The notes under the pieces were generated by a model. The model was not told the DNA's origin and ran no database searches. It saw only the letters and a list, made by a program, of their open reading frames with translations. A stretch of 9,354 bases of DNA from Verrucomicrobiaceae bacterium (lineage in GTDB: Bacteria > Verrucomicrobiota > Verrucomicrobiae > Verrucomicrobiales > Akkermansiaceae): NCBI GenBank assembly GCA_947372405.1, contig CANBTO010000165.1, forward strand, positions 1 to 9,354, in the 5' to 3' direction. Each line of letters begins with the position of its first letter. Within the stretch, counting starts at the first letter, position 1. The position numbers and the translations under genes are program-made. Of this stretch, positions 5,305 through 9,354 are shown in pieces.

Positions 5305-8300
5305 TTACGGGGCGTCCTTGATGTTCACCGCGGCAGAGGCATTGTCCAAGGTGAAATAGGTGGTGCTCGTAAGGGTCATTTTCACATTCCTGTTGCCTTT
5401 GCCGAGGTTTTGATTTCGCGGTGTGATCGTGATGGTCACCTGCGTGCTTCCCGCGGGAATCGATGCGGAAAGGGGAATGGACACGTAATCCGTGCCGTTC
5501 ACCGCAGTTCCGGTTAGAACGAAGGTGAAGGGCATGGCCTTGGCCCTGCTGCCAATACGGGAAATGCTGAACTTGCCCGTGTCGTTGATGCCCTTCTGGG
5601 CCACGGCATCAGTGGCCTTGACACTCAAGGTTGGTAGGCCTTGGAAGGTGCCGCGGCGGTAGATTACGCCGGATTCGAGTCCCAAGGTGCCCATCCATAC
5701 GGTTGCATCGCCGGATGGCGTGATGCCGTCCGCGGCGAGGGGTTGTTTCTCCAGATAGGCTGTCGGGTATCCAAAAGTGTCGAAGTAATAGTTGGTGTAA
5801 ATCAGCGCGTTATCAGCTCCATTGTAACCGGGATATGAAACACCGGGCACACCGATACCATTTGCAATTGAAATGCCCGGGCTCAAGTTCCCGCTTGCCA
5901 AATCGAAGGCCAAAACATTACCGACGCCGTCCACGTCACTGATTTCGAAGGTCATCAGGTTCGTGTGGGACTGGCCGATGGCCGGATTGCCAATGTCCAA
6001 ACCGTCTTTGGGTTGGAAGACCGAGTGGGTCTGGCCGTTCTCGCGATCAATCGCGAATATGCTCCACGAAGTCGATTTTCTTCCGTTGGGCAGCATCAGT
6101 TGATTCAGCGCATCGTAGTATAGATAGCGTCCCTCGACGGAGAAATCCAGTGAATCCGCGTATTGCACGGTGTCCGAGCCTCCTCCGTCGATTGTGGGTG
6201 CAATCAAAGCATAGGTTTTATGAACCTTGGTGTCATCGTCATAAACCCAGATTGTGTTGAGCGCGTCTCCTGTCGTTTGGTTTCTGAATACAAGGCCGTA
6301 TTTGGTGCCGCTTGCGGACGTTGCGACTGAATATACCTTGCCTGCGAATCCAAGCAGGGTGGTCTTGCCAGTCAGAGTATCCACGAATCCAAGATCATAG
6401 TCAGCTGTTACGAACACAGCGATCGTTCCATTACCCCAAACAGACAGGCGTTTGTATGGCGCGGCAGGGTTGTTGCCAAGAAAGTTCCCGTAAACTCCGT
6501 CGCCTTGGGCGGTCTCACGGCGTCCTAGATACAAGACGAAGTTGTTATAGACCGTCGCGAGAGTGGAATCCGTTCCACTGGTTCCACCGGTTGGTGGCGG
6601 CGGGGGATTGCTCTTTCCGTCGAAAATCTCAACCGCATCAAAAGCGGCGGCCGTTTTTTGCGCCTCGGTGGAATTGCTGCCATACAATTCCTTGGCTGAA
6701 GCGACGCAGGCCCTGCGGCAATCCAGGAACTGGGAGTTTTTCTGGAGTTTGGTGGTGTTCGTGCGGTAGAAGATGTCGAGGGCGTGTTCCTGGCCGATGC
6801 CGGGATTGAGCCCTTGGGCAAGCAGCCAGAACGCGTGGTTGATGATCGAGCTGTTGGTATGCACTCCCCCGCTATCTTGTGTGGTCGTGACGTAATTGCT
6901 CATGCGTGATGGACAGTTCTTGTTTTCTGGCTTTATCATGTCCCGACCGATTCCTTGTTTCAATAGGGTTCCCAGCAAGTAGTCCGGGAGCTTGTTCGCA
7001 TTGTAATAGCCCTCGCAGCCCTCTCCGAAGATATCTGACATCGACTCATTGAGCGCGCCGCTCTGGTCCTGATATTCGAGGTTGGATGTTTTGAATGTAA
7101 CACCATGTGTCATTTCGTGTGCCACAACGTCGAGAGCCGATGGATACCGGTCCAGATTCCCGAAAACCATGCACTTTGCCGAATCATTCCAGAAAGCATT
7201 GTCCATGGTGACATTTACAATTCCTGATATGGTTCCTCCATTGCCGTCGATTGAGTTGCGTTTAAACCTTGTTTTGTAATAATCGTAAATGCGTCCCAGG
7301 TTGAATGCGGCTCCTACCGCGTCCTTGCGCCAACCTGAATTGTTGTTTGTCGAGTTACAGTAGTAAAATCGATTCAGCTCACGATCCGTGACGTTGTTGC
7401 CATCCGATATAATTATTCCGCCTTTGGTGGTATCCGGGGCCGGCGGTTTCGAGCCGGCGGCATTGAACATGGGTTTGGAGGTGTCGCACAGGTAGTATTT
7501 GTTGTCCGTGCTCTTCCAAAGCTTGAGGGAGCGGGTCTGGCCCAGTTCGTCCACCCCGCTGCCAGTTGCAGCCGCACTGCAGACGCGGTCATAGGAGTTG
7601 ATGACGCTTCCGTCACGGGCATCCACGAAAACCATCCAGTCGTGAATCATCGATGCATTTACCTCGACCTTGTAGGCCAGTTTGGGTGACCGTTTTTTCG
7701 GCGCGTAAACCACCAGTGACTTGTCGAGTATTTCCGCGGATGCGTCCGACTTCACGTAATCCTGAGCAACCGTCACCGCATGTCCCGCGTCGATCGTCGG
7801 AGTGGTGGAAAGCCCGGAGGGTGTGGGGGTGTAGGACCCCATGACCAGCGATACGTCTCCCTTCGGATTGAGTTGGACCAGCAGATCCGCCGGATAGACT
7901 TCGAGTCCGTTGAATTTCTGCCTGAATCGGACCTGGGTGTATCCGAGTTCGTCCTTGGATTCGGAGGCGAGTGTGGTTTCAGCTTCCGGATCCTTGAGTT
8001 GGAGCAACTTGGTTTTGTCCTTGATGAACTGGCGGGCGGTGGTCGCCTCGAGGGAGAATCCTGGTTCCGCAGCGCCAGCCGCAGGCTGGATCCTCATGCC
8101 CTCGAGGAATGAAACCGAACCATTCCCATCGAGACGGTATTCAAGCTGCTTGCCGCTTTGCCAGTGGAGCTTGCCTAGCGCTGCGATCTGCTCGGCGGTT
8201 GGAACAGCGGATTTTGGGAGCAACGAGGGATCGATGTTTTTGACGGTGATCGGTTTCAACGGTGCGCCTGGCGTTCCCAGCCCTGCTCTCACATCTTCAA

Positions 8301-8619
8301 GCGCCCGCTGCATGGCGGCCGCCACATCACGGTCCTGCTGGTCACTGGGGATTTCAGCCAGGCCGATGGGTGCCCCGAGCGGCATTGAGGGATCTTTGCT
8401 GGATTTCGCTCTTTCGGCCTTTTTGAGCAAAGTATCCGCCGTGCTGGATTGATGCGTGCCTGCAGCACCTTTCGCCTTGTCCGTGCCAGCGGTGTCCGAC
8501 ATGGCTGCCGAATGGCGGGCGTTTAGATAGAGCAGGATTCCAATACAAATAGACAAGGCCAGCAGGGTTGCCGTGACAGTTGTCTTGGATCGATGGTGGT
8601 TTGGATTGCTGTGGTTCAT
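5305..8619 (-). CDS. Secreted thermolysin-like (M4) metalloprotease with beta-propeller and Calx-beta C-terminus
   Basis: A 1104-residue zinc endopeptidase expected to be exported and to digest extracellular protein. A hydrophobic segment (about 14-33) is a signal peptide or anchor. Residues about 130-345 are the propeptide: an FTP part (QVRFRQKFNGLEVYPADLLVQL, 229-250, split here as QVRFRQKF and NGLEVYPADLLVQL) and a PepSY part ending FVDARDGSVINSYD. The catalytic domain (about 350-670) has HEMTH (501-505; His501, His505 zinc ligands, Glu502 catalytic), Tyr516, GALNESMSD (Glu525 third ligand), and GGVHTNSSIINHAF (His587). The spacing matches thermolysin. Eight Cys in this domain suggest disulfides. 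After a PPPPPTGG linker (672-679), residues 680-990 are repeated beta-strand motifs like a WD40/PD40 propeller. Residues 995-1104 resemble a Calx-beta domain (GTAVNGTDYVSIP, PAGSTQVTITITP). ATG at 8617-8619 is the only start that keeps the signal; no Shine-Dalgarno. No sortase or other C-terminal anchor is seen. Confidence 0.95.
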   Translation of the reverse strand: MNHSNPNHHRSKTTVTATLLALSICIGILLYLNARHSAAMSDTAGTDKAKGAAGTHQSSTADTLLKKAERAKSSKDPSMPLGAPIGLAEIPSDQQDRDVAAAMQRALEDVRAGLGTPGAPLKPITVKNIDPSLLPKSAVPTAEQIAALGKLHWQSGKQLEYRLDGNGSVSFLEGMRIQPAAGAAEPGFSLEATTARQFIKDKTKLLQLKDPEAETTLASESKDELGYTQVRFRQKFNGLEVYPADLLVQLNPKGDVSLVMGSYTPTPSGLSTTPTIDAGHAVTVAQDYVKSDASAEILDKSLVVYAPKKRSPKLAYKVEVNASMIHDWMVFVDARDGSVINSYDRVCSAAATGSGVDELGQTRSLKLWKSTDNKYYLCDTSKPMFNAAGSKPPAPDTTKGGIIISDGNNVTDRELNRFYYCNSTNNNSGWRKDAVGAAFNLGRIYDYYKTRFKRNSIDGNGGTISGIVNVTMDNAFWNDSAKCMVFGNLDRYPSALDVVAHEMTHGVTFKTSNLEYQDQSGALNESMSDIFGEGCEGYYNANKLPDYLLGTLLKQGIGRDMIKPENKNCPSRMSNYVTTTQDSGGVHTNSSIINHAFWLLAQGLNPGIGQEHALDIFYRTNTTKLQKNSQFLDCRRACVASAKELYGSNSTEAQKTAAAFDAVEIFDGKSNPPPPPTGGTSGTDSTLATVYNNFVLYLGRRETAQGDGVYGNFLGNNPAAPYKRLSVWGNGTIAVFVTADYDLGFVDTLTGKTTLLGFAGKVYSVATSASGTKYGLVFRNQTTGDALNTIWVYDDDTKVHKTYALIAPTIDGGGSDTVQYADSLDFSVEGRYLYYDALNQLMLPNGRKSTSWSIFAIDRENGQTHSVFQPKDGLDIGNPAIGQSHTNLMTFEISDVDGVGNVLAFDLASGNLSPGISIANGIGVPGVSYPGYNGADNALIYTNYYFDTFGYPTAYLEKQPLAADGITPSGDATVWMGTLGLESGVIYRRGTFQGLPTLSVKATDAVAQKGINDTGKFSISRIGSRAKAMPFTFVLTGTAVNGTDYVSIPLSASIPAGSTQVTITITPRNQNLGKGNRNVKMTLTSTTYFTLDNASAAVNIKDAP

Positions 8620-8635
8620 GGCGGCGGTTTAGGTT

Positions 8636-8645
8636 CTGAATTCAG
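8636..8645. repeat. 10-bp perfect palindrome near the protease start
   Basis: CTGAATTCAG reads the same on both strands and lies 16 bases upstream of the protease ATG. It may be a repressor site or be fortuitous. Confidence 0.3.
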
Positions 8646-8694
8646 GCTGCGTAACGGAAAATCTTGGACAGTTGATATTTCGGGGCTGAGTGTG

Positions 8695-8707
8695 GGTTTC
8701 TGAAACC
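8695..8707. repeat. 13-base palindrome GGTTTC-T-GAAACC
   Basis: Two 6-base arms in perfect inverted symmetry around one base, about 75 bases upstream of the protease start. The compact form suits a dimeric regulator binding site, but no regulator is in view. Confidence 0.3.
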
Positions 8708-8742
8708 AGCAACAACGACCGTCGCTCTAGACAGGTCGCTTT

Positions 8743-8788
8743 GATGCTCGGGATGTGACGCGTTGGGGAGGGAATCAGGCGGCATCCC
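8743..8788 (-). repeat. Imperfect short duplication, copy A
   Basis: Contains GATGCTCGGG (8743-8752) and GAATCAGGCGG (8772-8782) in plus-strand order. The second block is identical over 11 bases to 8871-8881 and the first matches 8854-8863 at 8 of 10 bases. GGGATG (8750-8755) and CATCCC (8783-8788) also form an inverted repeat within this copy. Confidence 0.4.
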
Positions 8789-8837
8789 AATCTGGGGGGT
8801 ACATTCACCGCCAACTTGCTTAGCAGCTTGAAGTGGA

Positions 8838-8863
8838 CAAATCAAGAAACAATGATGCCCGAG
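8838..8863 (-). repeat. 3'-flanking repeat element, copy 2
   Basis: Read on the minus strand this is CTCGGG, 5 bases, TTGTTTCTTG, one base, TTTG. It shares all 20 block bases with copy 1 at 4354-4378. It begins 23 bases after the stop codon of the pseudopilin gene, almost the same offset as copy 1 has from its gene. Confidence 0.5.
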
Positions 8864-8885
8864 TGAATGTGAATCAGGCGGGATG
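8854..8885 (-). repeat. Imperfect short duplication, copy B
   Basis: GATGCCCGAG (8854-8863) followed by GAATCAGGCGG (8871-8881), the same two blocks in the same order as copy A but 7 bases apart instead of 19. It overlaps the left part of the 3'-flanking element and ends next to the pseudopilin stop codon. Confidence 0.4.
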
Positions 8886-8886
8886 C

Positions 8887-9354
8887 TCACCAGGTGGTAA
8901 CGTCGTCGCTGGTGCCGAGTTTGCCGTCGGGCCCTGCTGAATAAACGGCGACTCTGCGACCCTTGAGTTCGATGGTTTTGTTGCCTAGGGTGAAATGCAG
9001 GTGGCCTGCGTTTTGGGTGTCGAGTTCGATGATATAGGGTTTTCCCCATGGATCGAAGAGGCCTTCGATTGTGGTTCCGGATTCGGAATAGATCAGACCG
9101 TTTTTGCGGTCTTTGCCTTCCTTCACATTCAGAACTTTGATGCAGCGGGAGTTTTGAGGTTTGCCGGTCTGGGGTTCCAATCCAAGTAGTATGGTCAGGA
9201 GTTTGATGCCTTCCGGGGAGTCTGTGGTGACATGACTGGCGACGTCAGGCATGGCGCCGTATTCGGTTTGGAAGTTGATGACTCCCTTTTCAATGGCGGT
9301 GGCGGTGGTGAGAGTTTTGCTGTGGCGCGGTGGTGAGGGGCTCATCACAAATAT
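8887..9354 (-). CDS. GspG-like pseudopilin (type II secretion/type IV pilus-like), 5'-truncated by window edge
   Basis: The C-terminal part of a pseudopilin-type protein, which would be assembled at the inner membrane and act in type II secretion or a related pilus-like machine. The visible frame runs from the right edge to TGA at 8887-8889. An ATG at 9346-9348 gives 153 residues, but the family's N-terminal prepilin cleavage motif and hydrophobic helix are absent. The frame stays open to the window end, so the true start is almost certainly outside. Seen features are TATAIEKGVINFQTEYGAMP (15-34, the amphipathic region that follows the helix), DPWGKPY (99-105, a GspG-type motif), and the closing AVYSAGPDGKLGTSDDVTTW, like the calcium-binding C-terminus of GspG. 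Verrucomicrobia carry many such proteins, so membership in the main GspG machine is not certain. Confidence 0.8.
   Translation of the reverse strand: MFVMSPSPPRHSKTLTTATAIEKGVINFQTEYGAMPDVASHVTTDSPEGIKLLTILLGLEPQTGKPQNSRCIKVLNVKEGKDRKNGLIYSESGTTIEGLFDPWGKPYIIELDTQNAGHLHFTLGNKTIELKGRRVAVYSAGPDGKLGTSDDVTTW

Larger units (their letters stand above)
8620..8886. other. Repeat-rich intergenic region upstream of the M4 protease
   Basis: These 267 bases lie between two minus-strand genes. Minus-strand reading frames here have no family resemblance and atypical composition, so they are not called. The region holds two palindromes (8636-8645 and 8695-8707), an imperfect short duplication (8743-8788 and 8854-8885), and copy 2 of the 3'-flanking element (8838-8863). 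Bases 8791-8838 (CTGGGGGGTACATTCACC, then CGCCAACTTG) recall insertion-sequence ends, but this cannot be proven here. The protease promoter should lie here; no convincing -35/-10 pair was found. Confidence 0.5.

Noticed and set aside
8743..8886. CRISPR array
   Set aside because: The repeats are only two, imperfect, and with unequal internal spacing; no spacer-repeat periodicity and no cas gene.
8642..9049. Minus-strand open frame of 135 residues bridging the pseudopilin gene and the intergenic region
   Set aside because: It overlaps the conserved DPWGKPY and C-terminal motifs of the pseudopilin in another frame, and its low-complexity, His/Arg/Pro-rich translation matches no family.

Overview
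The window is a GC-rich bacterial chromosome segment of about 9.4 kb. It holds seven protein genes, two of them cut by the window edges. Overall protein style, the near absence of Shine-Dalgarno sequences, and the mix of respiratory genes, a DUF541 protein, a GspG-like pseudopilin and a large Calx-beta-tailed metalloprotease suggest a member of the Verrucomicrobiota. That placement is inference from impression, not from a marker gene.

Left part (1-3291, plus strand): the 3' end of a complex I (nuo) operon. nuoM enters from outside the window and overlaps nuoN by 4 bases (GTGA). nuoM and nuoN encode the proton-pumping antiporter-like membrane subunits of NADH:quinone oxidoreductase. Starting 47 bases after nuoN is a complete RbsD/FucU-family sugar mutarotase gene, which may have its own promoter overlapping the end of nuoN.

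Middle (3292-5304): a 212-base spacer carries a strong sigma70-type promoter that would give a nearly leaderless mRNA for a SIMPL-domain (DUF541) envelope protein (plus). Converging on it from the minus strand is a 238-residue membrane protein resembling the eukaryotic Mpv17/PMP22 family. Its upstream region holds nested inverted repeats that look like the terminator of the next gene.

Right part (5305-9354, minus strand): a 1104-residue secreted thermolysin-like (M4) protease with propeptide, catalytic domain, a probable beta-propeller region and a C-terminal Calx-beta domain. It is preceded by a 267-base non-coding region full of short repeats and palindromes, and then by the 3' part of a GspG-like pseudopilin gene that continues past the right edge.

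No RNA gene, CRISPR array or intact mobile element is visible. The most unusual observations are the Mpv17-like protein in a bacterium, a roughly 25-base element repeated at nearly the same distance (23-24 bases) after the stop codons of two unrelated minus-strand genes, the leaderless-type promoter of the SIMPL gene, and the domain layout of the protease. None of these amounts to a clearly new system.
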